Source: an uncultured Actinotalea sp.
GTDB lineage: Bacteria; Actinomycetota; Actinomycetes; Actinomycetales; Cellulomonadaceae
Reading direction: 5' to 3'
DNA length: 7,473 nt
Assembly (NCBI RefSeq): GCF_946885855.1
Contig: NZ_CAMPHH010000166.1
Location: 1 to 7,473 of the forward strand
Both the position numbers and the translations under genes were made by a program. Numbering within the stretch: position 1 is the stretch's first letter; each line of letters opens with the position of its first letter. Shown piece after piece: positions 1 through 6,475 of this stretch. Under the pieces are notes generated by a model. It was not told the DNA's origin and ran no database searches. It was given only the letters and a program-made list of their open reading frames with translations.

Positions 1-158
1 CCGAGCGGCGCGCCGCCGAGGGATCGCCCGCTGCGGCCGGCAACGCCTCGCCTGCACCCGCCCCGGCCCCGCTCCGTCCACCGGCCGCCCCGCGCCACAC
101 TCGCCACACCCACGACTCCGTCCCCAGGCCACCGCTGCTCCTGTCTGGGCCGCGCTCG
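1..158. other. GC-rich stretch with no supported gene
   Basis: No stop codon (TGA, TAG or TAA) occurs in any of the six frames between position 1 and about 286. That follows from the extreme GC content and is not evidence of coding. The + frame starting at position 3 reads as an Ala/Pro-rich tail and could be the end of a gene entering from the left. It runs without a stop to 543, deep inside the next gene, so I do not call it. On the - strand an AGGAG-like site precedes a GTG near 130, but the translation is rich in Arg, Gly and Cys and does not look like a protein. No tRNA or promoter was recognised. Confidence 0.4.
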
Positions 159-214
159 GTCGCAGATCTCGACGTTTCGGCGATCCTCGCGGCCGGAACG
201 TCGAAGTCTGCGAC
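159..214 (+). repeat. palindromic element, left copy (REP-like hairpin)
   Basis: An imperfect inverted repeat. Bases 159-181 can pair with 192-214, giving 23 pairs with one C-A mismatch (168/205) and two G-U pairs (167/206 and 177/196), around a 10-base loop. It has no T-run, so it is not a classical terminator. A diverged copy lies in opposite orientation at 1229-1281: the 17 bases at 170-186 match 1256-1272 (reverse strand) exactly, and 193-213 match 1229-1249 at 19 of 21 positions, with the same 6-base gap. The element lies 108 bases upstream of the DUF559 gene start. Calling it REP-like is inference from shape and repetition. Confidence 0.75.
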
Positions 215-322
215 GGGCGAGAAAAGGGAGACCGCCCGGGCGACCGTCCACCGCCAGTCCGGGGAGGCGCGATCCACAGCAGGGGCTCACGGTTCGTTCG
301 CGAGGGCGCCGCCTGCACCAGG

Positions 323-1252
323 ATGCTCGCCGTGGCGAGTCGTCTTCCCCCGTACTGGGTGCCCGGGGTCGCGCACCGCCAGGATGGCGTCTTCACGGCG
401 GCCCAGGCGGTTCGGGCCGGCGCGACACCGGCCCAGGTGCGGCACCGGCGTGAGCAGCGCGTCTGGAGGCGGCTCGTCGGAGCCGGTCTGGTCAGGGCGG
501 GACTGGAGGAGACACCCGGCAGGAAGGTCCAGGCGACGGGCCTGACGTGGCCGGGCTCTGTCGTCGCCTTCGAGACGGCCGCCGCCTTCCACCGGTTGCC
601 GGTCGCGGAAGACGGCCTGGTCCACGCGCTGGTGGAGCGGGCACCACGCCCGCGCGCGGGCATGGTGCCTCATCAGTACGACGTAGCTCCGAGCGACGTC
701 CTCGCGGTCGGAGCGGGGGCCGTCACGACCGTCCGCCGCACCGTGCTCGACTGCCTCGGTCGCGTCGACCCGGAGCAGGCCGAGCGCCTGGCGACCTGGG
801 CATTCACCCGTGAGCTGCTGACCGCCGAAGTGCTCGAGGACGCGATCGCCAGCCGTGCTGGGAAGCGGGGCACTCGAGCGCTCCGACGGGCACTGGCGGA
901 CATCGGTCACGGTGCCCTGAGTGCCGCGGAGCGACGACTGCACCAGCTCCTGATGCGGGCACGGGTCTCGGGGTGGGAGGCGGACGTCCGGATCCACGAC
1001 GCCCACGGCATCATCGGACGGGTCGACGTGCTCTTCCCGGCGTCGAAGGTCGTCATCGAGGTCGACGGGTACGCCTACCACGCACGGAGCTCGTTCCAGG
1101 CCGACAGGACGAAGCAGAACCGGCTGGTGGCCGCCGGCTACACCGTGCTCCGGTTCACCTGGGCGGACCTCACCGACCGTCCAGGGGCCGTCGTCACGAC
1201 GATTCGCCGCGCGACCGCCACCTCCGGATCGCACACTTCGACTTTCCGGTGA
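323..1252 (+). CDS. AbiEi-type winged-helix plus DUF559 (Vsr-like) endonuclease-domain protein
   Basis: Encodes 309 residues. Residues about 14-55 (core RQDGVFTAAQAVRAGATPAQ, then VWRR) match the N-terminal winged-helix region of AbiEi-like actinobacterial proteins. Residues about 80-145, ending TTVRRTVLDCL, match the middle of that family. Residues about 198-285 form a DUF559 domain of the PD-(D/E)XK fold: helix with E203, then RVDVLF (D235), VVIEVDGYAYH (E246, D248), Q265 and VLRFTW near 275-280. The likely catalytic set D235, E246 and D248 is intact, so the protein may cut or nick DNA; no substrate is known to me. Start: the ATG has only a weak upstream GAGGG (302-306), but no ATG, GTG or TTG was seen further upstream in this frame. 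Third codon positions hold more A/T than in rpsD or alaS, suggesting transfer. The last seven codons and the stop lie inside the right palindromic element. No partner toxin gene is adjacent, so an antitoxin role is not supported. Confidence 0.85.
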   Translation: MLAVASRLPPYWVPGVAHRQDGVFTAAQAVRAGATPAQVRHRREQRVWRRLVGAGLVRAGLEETPGRKVQATGLTWPGSVVAFETAAAFHRLPVAEDGLVHALVERAPRPRAGMVPHQYDVAPSDVLAVGAGAVTTVRRTVLDCLGRVDPEQAERLATWAFTRELLTAEVLEDAIASRAGKRGTRALRRALADIGHGALSAAERRLHQLLMRARVSGWEADVRIHDAHGIIGRVDVLFPASKVVIEVDGYAYHARSSFQADRTKQNRLVAAGYTVLRFTWADLTDRPGAVVTTIRRATATSGSHTSTFR

Positions 1253-1281
1253 CCGGGATCGCCGAAACGTCGGGATCCGGG
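1229..1281 (-). repeat. palindromic element, right copy, inverted and overlapping the gene end
   Basis: On the - strand this copy aligns to the left element over 161-213. Thirty-seven of the 44 core positions are identical, and about 43 of 53 including the flank. Its own hairpin is more decayed: 1237-1252 can pair with 1259-1274 with two mismatches and several G-U pairs, and an 11-base palindrome CCGGTgACCGG (1246-1256) sits in the middle. The DUF559 gene's stop codon (1250-1252) lies at its centre. It might also act as a terminator between that gene and rpsD, but has no T-run. Confidence 0.7.
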
Positions 1282-1338
1282 ACCGGGCATGGGGCGGTGC
1301 TGGCGCACCGAGGCACAGGGACGAGGCGGGCCCGTGGG

Positions 1339-1366
1339 TTCGGGGCGGGCGGGGCTGCGGTAGAGT
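1339..1366 (+). promoter_or_regulatory. possible rpsD promoter
   Basis: TAGAGT at 1361-1366 fits the actinobacterial -10 form TANNNT and would start transcription near 1373. The sequence at the -35 spacing (TTCGGG, 1339-1344, 16-base spacer) is a poor match to TTGACA. It is the only such -10 I noticed in the 237 bases between the DUF559 gene and rpsD. The distance to the rpsD start gives a leader of about 115 bases. Confidence 0.4.
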
Positions 1367-1370
1367 TCTC

Positions 1371-1470
1371 GGGTTGCCCGCTCGACGGGCAGCCCTGGGG
1401 ACCTCAGCCGCATCACGAAGGTTGGTCCCACACCCGCCGGGAACACCCCCGCCGCGGGTCGTGCCACGAC
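1371..1470 (+). promoter_or_regulatory. structured rpsD leader, possible S4 autoregulatory region
   Basis: Four stems can be drawn by eye: 1371-1380 with 1386-1395 (10 bp, 5-base loop, one G-U); 1398-1403 with 1424-1429 (GGGACC/GGTCCC); 1432-1437 with 1454-1459 (ACCCGC/GCGGGT); and 1458-1462 with 1466-1470 (GTCGT/ACGAC), the last two overlapping and mutually exclusive. Ribosomal protein S4 represses its own mRNA through structured leaders in E. coli and Bacillus subtilis. Whether this leader does the same is inference; I do not recognise it as a named RNA family. It could simply be structure arising from high GC. Confidence 0.35.
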
Positions 1471-1489
1471 AACGACAGGAAGTCTCTCT

Positions 1490-2116
1490 GTGTCCTCTGT
1501 GACCCGTTCGCGCCGTCAGGTGCGTCTGTCCCGCGCCCTCGGCCTGGCGCTGACGCCCAAGGCCGTCCGCCACTTCGAGAAGCGCCCCTACCCGCCCGGT
1601 GAGCACGGCCGCGCCCGTCGCCGCACCGAGTCGGACTACGCCGTCCGGCTGCGGGAGAAGCAGCGCCTGCGCGCCCAGTACGGCCTGCGCGAAAAGCAGA
1701 TGGCCCGTGCCTTCGAGGAGGCCCGCAAGACGCCGGGCCTGACCGGTGAGGCGCTCGTCGAGAACCTCGAGACCCGCCTGGACGCGCTCGTGCTGCGCGC
1801 CGGCTTCGCCCGCACGATCCTCCAGGCTCGCCAGGTCGTCGTGCACCGGCACATCCTCGTCGACGGCAAGATCGTCGACCGGCCGTCGTTCAAGGTGAAG
1901 CCCGGCCAGACGCTGCAGATCAAGCCGCGCAGCCAGACGAGCGACCAGTTCCTCGTCGCGGCCGCCGGTGCCCACCGCGACGTCCTGCCGGCCGTGCCGG
2001 GCTACCTGGACGTGCAGCTGGAGAAGCTCAGCGCCGTGCTGACCCGTCGGCCGAAGCGCGCCGAGGTCCCGGTGACGTGCGAGGTCCAGCTCGTCGTCGA
2101 GTACTACTCGCGCTGA
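1490..2116 (+). CDS. rpsD: 30S ribosomal protein S4
   Basis: Encodes 208 residues, the normal length of bacterial S4. S4 nucleates assembly of the 30S body by binding the 5' domain of 16S rRNA, and affects decoding accuracy. The N-terminal domain carries SRRQVRLSRALG (7-18) and KRPYPPGEHGRARRR (31-45). The S4 RNA-binding fold lies at about 95-160, with RLDALVLRAGFA, QARQVVVHRHILVDGK and KVKPGQTLQI. The protein ends in VEYYSR, as in many S4 proteins. The only cysteine is C197, so this is the zinc-free form without the N-terminal CxxC pattern. The GTG start at 1490 is chosen because AGGAAG (1477-1482) lies seven bases upstream; the in-frame GTG at 1499 is too far from it. The gene stands apart from the usual rpsM-rpsK-rpoA cluster and is followed by its own terminator. 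Confidence 0.97.
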   Translation: MSSVTRSRRQVRLSRALGLALTPKAVRHFEKRPYPPGEHGRARRRTESDYAVRLREKQRLRAQYGLREKQMARAFEEARKTPGLTGEALVENLETRLDALVLRAGFARTILQARQVVVHRHILVDGKIVDRPSFKVKPGQTLQIKPRSQTSDQFLVAAAGAHRDVLPAVPGYLDVQLEKLSAVLTRRPKRAEVPVTCEVQLVVEYYSR

Positions 2117-2124
2117 TCGTCCGG

Positions 2125-2170
2125 GAACGCCCCGCAGCCACGACACCCGTCGCCCGGCTGCGGGGCGTTC
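2125..2170 (+). terminator. hairpin terminator after rpsD
   Basis: GAACGCCCCGCAGCC (2125-2139) pairs perfectly with 2156-2170, a 15-bp stem that begins 8 bases after the rpsD stop. The 16-base loop holds a small nested stem, CGAC (2141-2144) with GTCG (2149-2152). There is no T-run after it, which is common for actinobacterial terminators. It implies that most rpsD transcripts end here and that the next gene has its own promoter. Confidence 0.75.
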
Positions 2171-2237
2171 GCGTACCCGGATCCGGCACCGGCGCGGCAC
2201 CGACCCGCCGTCGCCCCGGCGGCGGGACCGCGCCGGG

Positions 2238-2243
2238 TAGGGT
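2238..2243 (+). promoter_or_regulatory. possible -10 box for the DUF948-DUF6167 pair
   Basis: TAGGGT matches the TANNNT form and lies 37 bases before the ATG at 2281, after the rpsD terminator. No convincing -35 was found about 17 bases upstream. A 7-bp stem, CCCGCCG (2204-2210) with CGGCGGG (2220-2226), occupies that area and may be a second part of the terminator or chance. Confidence 0.35.
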
Positions 2244-2280
2244 CGGAGCCGCCGTCCACCACCCGCAGAAAGGGCCCCAG

Positions 2281-2643
2281 ATGTCGCTCGGAGACGTCGC
2301 AGGACTCATCGCCGCGATCGCGTTCGTCGCGCTCGTCGGCTTCCTGGCGCTGCCGCTCATCAAGCTCGGCCGGGTCTTCGACGCCGCGACGCAGTCCGTC
2401 AAGGACGTCACCGACCACGCGCTGCCGGTCCTGGACGAGACGGTGACCACGGTCGCGACGACGAACGCCCAGCTCATGAAGGTCGACACGATGACGACGT
2501 CGGCCGCCGAGATCAGCCAGAACGTCTCGGCGCTCACGGCGCTCGTCTCAGCCACGGTGGGCGGACCGCTGATCAAGGTCGCCGCCTTCACCTACGGCGT
2601 GCGTCAGGCGATGTCCGGGCTCGCCGAGAAGGTCCGCCGCTGA
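2281..2643 (+). CDS. DUF948 domain-containing membrane protein
   Basis: Encodes 120 residues. Residues 5-28 (DVAGLIAAIAFVALVGFLAL and after) form one membrane helix near the N-terminus. The rest (about 30-95) is a polar helical region rich in Thr, Val and Ala with heptad-like spacing, ending in a basic EKVRR. This layout, and the position between rpsD and alaS, match the DUF948 family. Its biochemical role is unknown to me; an envelope-associated coiled-coil protein is a reasonable inference. The ATG follows AGAAAGG (2267-2273) by seven bases, so the start is secure. The stop shares its last base with the ATG of the next gene (TGATG), so the two are probably translationally coupled. Confidence 0.85.
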   Translation: MSLGDVAGLIAAIAFVALVGFLALPLIKLGRVFDAATQSVKDVTDHALPVLDETVTTVATTNAQLMKVDTMTTSAAEISQNVSALTALVSATVGGPLIKVAAFTYGVRQAMSGLAEKVRR

Positions 2644-3050
2644 TGCGCCGCCTCTTCTGGGTCGCCGTCGGCGCGGCGGGGGCCGTCGTCGTCGCCCGGC
2701 GGCTCGAGGAGACGGCGCGGCGCTACACCCCGGCCGGGGTCGCCGAGCGCGTCGAGGAGGCGGGAGAGCGGACGACCGAGGCCGTCGGCGGTGCTCTGGA
2801 CCGGTTCCGGTCGGCCCGCGCCGAGCGTGAGCACGAGCTGCTCACGACCCTGCTCGTGACGCCGGAGGGCGGGGACCCGCACGCCGTGCTCGGCCGAGGC
2901 CGGCGGCACCGGGACGCGTGGGACGCCGCGGACGCCGGGGCGTCGTCGGCGGCCTCGGGGAGCCGGACCGCAGCCGGCGGAGCCGCGCGCGCCGACGGCG
3001 CCCGACCGTCCGGCCGGGTGGACCGCGACGAGCCGCTCTACGACTTCTGA
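2643..3050 (+). CDS. DUF6167-like small membrane-anchored protein
   Basis: Encodes 135 residues. Residues about 3-18 (RLFWVAVGAAGAVVVA) form a short hydrophobic N-terminal helix followed by RR. Residues about 20-70 form a charged amphipathic helical stretch (RLEETARRYTPAGVAERVEE and on), and residues about 75-125 are low-complexity Ala/Gly/Arg. The protein ends DEPLYDF, a compact acidic-aromatic tail that stands out after the disordered part and may be a short binding motif. Assignment to DUF6167 rests on the N-terminal pattern, its size and its place beside the DUF948 gene. Function is unknown to me. It starts inside the stop of the previous gene, so it is probably translated by coupling. 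Confidence 0.75.
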   Translation: MRRLFWVAVGAAGAVVVARRLEETARRYTPAGVAERVEEAGERTTEAVGGALDRFRSARAEREHELLTTLLVTPEGGDPHAVLGRGRRHRDAWDAADAGASSAASGSRTAAGGAARADGARPSGRVDRDEPLYDF

Positions 3051-3088
3051 CCGCGCCGCCCCGGCCACCTCCGGAGCGACCGAGGACC

Positions 3089-3119
3089 GGTCGACCCAGG
3101 TCGACAGCGCACACTGTGC
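3089..3119. promoter_or_regulatory. direct repeat and palindrome upstream of alaS
   Basis: GGTCGAC occurs at 3089-3095 and again at 3099-3105, a 10-base period (one helical turn), followed at once by the palindrome GCACAcTGTGC (3109-3119). No TA dinucleotide exists anywhere from 3051 to 3203, so no standard TANNNT -10 box can lie in the gap before alaS. The motifs may be an operator or chance; a leaderless or alternative-sigma promoter is not excluded. Confidence 0.25.
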
Positions 3120-3203
3120 ACCACACATCGAGCACCGGGCCCGAGCGGCCCACCCCGACGAGAGACCAGCGTGCCCCCGGGCCGCGACACACGTGAGGAC
3201 ACC

Positions 3204-5876
3204 ATGCGGACCGCCGAGATCCGACGCCGTTGGCTGCAGTACTTCGAGGGCCGCGGGCACGCCGTCGTGCCGAGCGCCTCCCTCGTCTCGCCCGACCCGT
3301 CGACGCTGTTCACGATCGCGGGCATGGTGCCGTTCATCCCGTACATGCTCGGTCAGCAGACCCCGCCGTGGAACCGGGCCACGAGCGTGCAGAAGTGCGT
3401 GCGCACGCTCGACATCGAGGAGGTCGGCAAGACCACCCGCCACGGCACGTTCTTCCAGATGAACGGCAACTTCTCCTTCGGTGACTACTTCAAGGAGGGG
3501 GCGATCGAGTACGCCTGGGAGCTCGTCACCGGCTCGCAGGAGGACGGCTGCTACGGGTTCGACCCGGACAAGGTCTGGGTCACCGTCTACCACGACGACG
3601 ACGAGGCGGCGCGCCTGTGGCGCAAGGTCGCCGGCCTGCCGGAGGAGCGCATCCAGCGCCGCGGCAAGAAGGACAACTACTGGCACACGGGCCAGCCCGG
3701 CCCGGCCGGCCCGTGCTCGGAGATCTACATCGACCGCGGCCCGGCGCACGGCCAGGACGGCGGCCCGGTCGTCGACGAGGACCGGTTCCTGGAGATCTGG
3801 AACCTCGTCTTCATGCAGTACGCGATCGACGACGTGCGCTCCAAGGAGGAGTTCCGGATCACCGGGGACCTCGCGCAGAAGAACATCGACACGGGCATGG
3901 GGCTCGAGCGCGTCGCGTACCTCCTCCAGGGCGTCGACAACATGTACGAGATCGACGAGGTCTTCCCCGTCATCCAGGCCGCCCAGGAGCTGTCCGGGCG
4001 CCGCTACGGCGCCAGCCGCGACGACGACGTCCGGATGCGGGTCGTGGCGGACCACGTGCGCTCGGCGCTCATGCTCATCGGTGACGGCATCACGCCGTCG
4101 AACGAGGGCCGTGGCTACGTGCTGCGCCGTCTGCTGCGCCGCTCCGTGCGGGCGATGCGGCTGCTCGGCGTCGACGAGCCCGCTCTGCCGCACCTGCTGC
4201 CGGTCTCCCGGGACGCGATGAGCCCCTCCTACCCGGAGCTCGCGACCGACTTCGACCGGATCTCCCGCGCCGCGTACGCCGAGGAGGAGACGTTCCGCCG
4301 CACGCTGGTGGCGGGCACGACGATCCTCGACACCGCGGTGGCGCAGGTGAAGGCGTCCGGCGGGGCGACCCTCGGCGGCGAGCAGGCGTTCACCCTGCAC
4401 GACACGTACGGGTTCCCCATCGACCTCACCCTCGAGATGGCCTCCGAGCAGGGCCTGACGGTCGACGAGCAGGGCTTCCGCGACCTCATGCAGGCCCAGC
4501 GCGAGCGCGCCCGCGCCGACGCGAAGTCCAAGAAGGGCGGGGCCGCGGCGACGACGGCGTACCGCGAGCTGCGGGACCAGGGCATCACCGAGTTCACGGG
4601 CTACTCCGAGCTGACGACCTCCTCGACGATCCGTGGCCTCCTGCGCGACGGCGCCGCCGTCCCGGCCGCGTCCGAGGGCGACACCGTCGAGGTCGTGCTG
4701 GAGCGGACGCCGTTCTACGCCGAGTCCGGTGGTCAGGAGTCCGACGCCGGGGTCATCACCGTCGACGGCGCGCGCCTGGAGGTCATCGACGTCCAGCGCC
4801 CGGTCAAGGGCCTCGTCGTGCACACCGCCCGCGTGGTGCAGGGCGAGGTGACCACGGGCGCCGAGGTGCTGGCGCAGGTGGACCCGGAGTGGCGCCGGGG
4901 CGCACGGCAGGCCCACTCGGGCACCCACGTCGTGCACGCGGCCCTGCGCGAGGTCCTCGGCCCGAACGCGCTGCAGTCCGGCTCGTACAACAAGCCCGGC
5001 TACCTGCGGCTCGACTTCTCCTGGAACCAGGCGCTCTCGGCCGCGACGCGCAGCGAGGTGGAGGACGTCTCGAACAAGGCCATCCGCGAGGACCTCGGCG
5101 TGAAGTGGCAGTACATGTCCCTGCCCGAGGCCAAGGCGTGGGGCGCGATCGCGCTCTTCGGCGAGACGTACGACGAGCAGGTGCGCGTCGTGGAGATCGG
5201 CGGCCCGTGGTCGCGCGAGCTGTGCGGTGGCACGCACGTGGACCACTCGAGCCAGATCGGCATCATCGCGCTGACGGGCGAGTCCTCCGTCGGCTCCGGG
5301 TCGCGGCGCGTAGAAGCAGTGGTCGGCCTCGAGGCGTTCCACCACCTGGCGCGCGAGCGTGCGCTGGTCACCGCGTTGACCGACGCCCTCAAGGTGCGCC
5401 CCGAGGAGCTGCCCGAGCGGGTCAGCGGCCTGGTGACGCGGCTCAAGGACGCGGAGAAGGAGCTCGCTGCGCTGCGGCAGGGCCAGCTGCTCGCCGCGGC
5501 GGGCTCGATCGCCTCCGGTGCGGCCGACGTCGCCGGCGTCCGGGTCGTCACGCACGAGGCGGGGACGGTCGCGTCGGCGGACGACCTGCGCACGCTGGCG
5601 CTGGACGTCCGCAACCGTCTCGGCGAGGCGCCGGCCGTCGTCGCGGTGGCGGGCGTGGCCAAGGAGCGCCCGGTGGTCCTCGTGACGGTCAACCCCGCCG
5701 GCCGGGGCGTGGGCCTGCGGGCCGGTGCGCTCGCGAAGGTCGCCGCCGGTGCGCTCGGTGGAGGTGGCGGGGGCAAGGACGACGTCGCGCAGGGTGGCGG
5801 CACGGACGTCACCGCACTGCCGACGGCGCTCGGGGCCGTGGCGGCCGCCGTCGCCGAGACCGCGGGTGGTCGCTGA
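3204..5876 (+). CDS. alaS: alanine-tRNA ligase (alanyl-tRNA synthetase)
   Basis: Encodes 890 residues, full length for the family. It charges tRNA-Ala with alanine using ATP and clears mischarged Ser- and Gly-tRNA. The class II catalytic core is at about 1-245: TAEIRRRWLQYFEGRGH at the N-terminus, motif 2 near RHGTFFQMNGNFSFGDYF (79-96) and motif 3 GMGLERVAYL (231-240). The tRNA-recognition region follows to about 460. The editing domain holds the zinc ligands H571 and H575 (HSGTH) and C674 and H678 (CGGTH), all present. The C-terminal DHHA1/C-Ala part ends with a Gly-rich stretch (852-866). The ATG at 3204 is preferred because it follows GTGAGGA (3193-3199) and gives the usual N-terminus; an in-frame GTG at 3171 would add 11 residues with no family match. 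The gene stops one base before the proposed ruvX start. Confidence 0.98.
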   Translation: MRTAEIRRRWLQYFEGRGHAVVPSASLVSPDPSTLFTIAGMVPFIPYMLGQQTPPWNRATSVQKCVRTLDIEEVGKTTRHGTFFQMNGNFSFGDYFKEGAIEYAWELVTGSQEDGCYGFDPDKVWVTVYHDDDEAARLWRKVAGLPEERIQRRGKKDNYWHTGQPGPAGPCSEIYIDRGPAHGQDGGPVVDEDRFLEIWNLVFMQYAIDDVRSKEEFRITGDLAQKNIDTGMGLERVAYLLQGVDNMYEIDEVFPVIQAAQELSGRRYGASRDDDVRMRVVADHVRSALMLIGDGITPSNEGRGYVLRRLLRRSVRAMRLLGVDEPALPHLLPVSRDAMSPSYPELATDFDRISRAAYAEEETFRRTLVAGTTILDTAVAQVKASGGATLGGEQAFTLHDTYGFPIDLTLEMASEQGLTVDEQGFRDLMQAQRERARADAKSKKGGAAATTAYRELRDQGITEFTGYSELTTSSTIRGLLRDGAAVPAASEGDTVEVVLERTPFYAESGGQESDAGVITVDGARLEVIDVQRPVKGLVVHTARVVQGEVTTGAEVLAQVDPEWRRGARQAHSGTHVVHAALREVLGPNALQSGSYNKPGYLRLDFSWNQALSAATRSEVEDVSNKAIREDLGVKWQYMSLPEAKAWGAIALFGETYDEQVRVVEIGGPWSRELCGGTHVDHSSQIGIIALTGESSVGSGSRRVEAVVGLEAFHHLARERALVTALTDALKVRPEELPERVSGLVTRLKDAEKELAALRQGQLLAAAGSIASGAADVAGVRVVTHEAGTVASADDLRTLALDVRNRLGEAPAVVAVAGVAKERPVVLVTVNPAGRGVGLRAGALAKVAAGALGGGGGGKDDVAQGGGTDVTALPTALGAVAAAVAETAGGR

Positions 5877-5877
5877 G

Positions 5878-6441
5878 GTGTCGGCCGAGGCCCCCGGTGG
5901 GGCGCGGGCCGACGCGGTGACGCGCGGCGTCCGCCTCGGGCTGGACCTGGGCTCGGTGCGGATCGGCGTCGCGGCGAGCGACCCGGACGGCCTCATCGCG
6001 ACGCCTGTCGAGACGGTGCCGCGGGACGGCCCGGGCGGGGGAGCCGACCTGCGCGCGGTGGCCGCTCTGGTGGCGGAGCGGGGCGCCGTCGTCGTGTACG
6101 TGGGGCTGCCGCGGCACCTGTCCGGGGCCGAGGGTTCGTCAGCGCGCGACGTCCGCACGTACTGTGGGATCTTGGCGCGCACGGTCGCACCGGTCCCGGT
6201 GCGGCTCGTGGATGAGCGGATGAGCACGGTGACCGCCCATCAGGCGCTGTACGCGTCCGGACGGTCCGGGCGTCGCCACCGGCAGGTCGTCGACCAGGCG
6301 GCCGCGGTGGTCATCCTGCAGTCCGCGATGGACGCGGAGCGCAGCACGGGGGCGCGGAGCGGGGAGCTCGTGGAGATCGAGCCACCGTCCGGGGACGCTC
6401 CGCAACCGGGTACGCGGTCGGCGGGCGGAGCGGACGAGTGA
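5878..6441 (+). CDS. ruvX: RuvX/YqgF-family Holliday junction resolvase-like nuclease
   Basis: Encodes 187 residues from this start. RNase H-like fold: GLDLGSVRIGVA (21-32, D23), VGLPRHLSG (75-83), VDERMST (111-117, E113) and VVDQAAAVVILQ (137-148, D139) carry the acidic residues expected for metal-dependent cutting. In E. coli YqgF acts in 16S rRNA 5'-end maturation, and some homologues cut Holliday junctions; which applies here cannot be read from the sequence. About 39 residues after 148 form a Gly/Pro/Ser-rich tail absent from short homologues. The start is uncertain: GTG at 5866 (overlapping alaS), 5878 (one base after the alaS stop) and 5917 (just before the conserved TRGVRLGLD) are all in frame, none with a strong ribosome site. 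Coupling to alaS favours 5878. Confidence 0.92.
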   Translation: MSAEAPGGARADAVTRGVRLGLDLGSVRIGVAASDPDGLIATPVETVPRDGPGGGADLRAVAALVAERGAVVVYVGLPRHLSGAEGSSARDVRTYCGILARTVAPVPVRLVDERMSTVTAHQALYASGRSGRRHRQVVDQAAAVVILQSAMDAERSTGARSGELVEIEPPSGDAPQPGTRSAGGADE

Positions 6442-6475
6442 GGCGCAGGCTGGACGCGCAACGGGAGGCAGGGCT

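Noticed and set aside
159..214. CRISPR repeat or tRNA-like structure
   Set aside because: There is only one full copy on each side of the gene, with no regular spacers, and the stem has no cloverleaf arrangement.
1461..1502. Possible 13-residue leader peptide (GTG at 1461, stop at 1500-1502) overlapping the rpsD start
   Set aside because: No ribosome site was seen before the GTG, the start lies in a small hairpin, and the peptide shows no regulatory run of codons. Chance is the simpler explanation.
287..2200. A 637-codon open frame on the - strand opposite the DUF559 gene and rpsD
   Set aside because: It crosses two + strand genes, the palindromic element and the rpsD terminator, and its product is low-complexity with no family match.
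3171..3203. Upstream GTG start for alaS adding 11 residues
   Set aside because: It lacks a good ribosome site, while the ATG at 3204 has GTGAGGA just upstream and gives the standard AlaRS N-terminus.
5725..5865. Extended ruvX frame starting inside alaS
   Set aside because: The extra residues are an out-of-frame reading of the AlaRS C-terminal domain; ruvX homology begins only near 5920.
2604..6227. A 1207-codon open frame on the - strand opposite alaS and ruvX
   Set aside because: The + strand carries complete, motif-rich AlaRS and RuvX. The antisense translation is dominated by Arg, Ala, Gly and His with no recognisable domain; long antisense frames are expected at this GC content.
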